Assembly: GCF_900107975.1 (NCBI RefSeq)
Contig: NZ_FNVF01000022.1
Coordinates: 1-59,706, forward strand
Direction: 5' to 3'
Length of the DNA: 59,706 nt
Origin: Paenibacillus sp. UNC499MF
GTDB taxonomy: Bacteria; Bacillota; Bacilli; Paenibacillales; NBRC-103111
Below the pieces are notes generated by a model, which was given only the letters and a program-made list of their open reading frames with translations, did no database searches and was not told the DNA's origin. The number at the start of each line of letters is the position of its first letter. Within the stretch, counting starts at the first letter, position 1. The position numbers were made by a program, and so were the translations under genes. Shown piece by piece: positions 59,630 to 59,706 of this stretch.

Positions 59630-59706
59630 GTACCTGATATCCGGTTAAGCAGAACTTCCTCTCTTTAGTTTTAACGCTATCCCGAAAAATATGCAAATAC
59701 AGCAAA

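Noticed and set aside
59541-59706. CIRCE or sigma-B element upstream of ctsR
   Set aside because: No TTAGCACTC-N9-GAGTGCTAA repeat and no clear GTTTaa/GGGwAw pair is visible; only the CtsR heptads and a sigma-A promoter are present.

Overview
The window is a 59.7-kb stretch of a Gram-positive, endospore-forming Firmicute chromosome. Gene order follows the Bacillus core 'ctsR to rpsI' block. Protein sequences (for example an RpoB beginning [18 protein letters not shown]), moderate GC and the pssA/YacL/DisA arrangement fit Paenibacillaceae, probably Paenibacillus or a close relative; that placement is inference. Almost everything is transcribed leftward (minus strand), as expected for a leading-strand block whose replication origin lies to the right. 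The left edge carries an rRNA-operon promoter with an A/T-rich UP element and pre-rRNA leader, so an rrn operon probably continues out of the window.

Right to left: (1) the class III heat-shock operon ctsR-mcsA-mcsB-clpC, with a CtsR operator and sigma-A promoter, closed by a strong terminator; (2) radA and disA (DNA repair, c-di-AMP), pssA (phospholipid), a convergent plus-strand small Cys-containing gene, yacL (PIN-TRAM), ispD-ispF (MEP isoprenoid pathway) and gltX; (3) a cysteine T-box controlling cysE-cysS, followed by mrnC, rlmB, yacP/rae1 and sigH; (4) rpmG-secE-nusG-rplK-rplA, the L10-leader-controlled rplJ-rplL, ybxB, and rpoB-rpoC; (5) the str operon (ybxF-rpsL-rpsG-fusA-tuf); (6) the S10-spc-alpha supercluster from rpsJ to rplQ, including secY, adk, map, infA and rpoA; (7) truA, rplM-rpsI, a sulfate-assimilation pair (sat-cysH), then the sporulation/germination cluster cwlD, mrp/salA, gerD (+), pdaB (+), a SpoIIM-family gene and a small unknown gene.

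The block builds the translation apparatus, core RNA polymerase, Sec translocon and two tRNA synthetases; most of the regulation I can see is autogenous or tRNA-responsive (L10 leader, L13 leader, S10 leader, cysteine T-box). The zinc forms of S14, L33 and L36 are present. RpsL and RpoB carry wild-type residues at the classical streptomycin and rifampicin sites. Many genes use GTG or TTG starts (rpoB, rpoC, rpsE, rpsC, rplB, infA, adk, secE, sigH, ispD, truA and others).

I found no mobile elements, tRNA genes, CRISPR arrays, defence loci or biosynthetic clusters. I do not see a new multigene system. The items most worth a second look are regulatory: the promoter/terminator/inverted-repeat arrangement in the 413-bp rpoB leader, a palindrome filling the sigH promoter spacer, a 15-mer shared by the rpsL and S10 leader regions with a 15-bp hairpin before rpsL, inverted repeats at the cysH promoter, and the long low-complexity tail of GerD.
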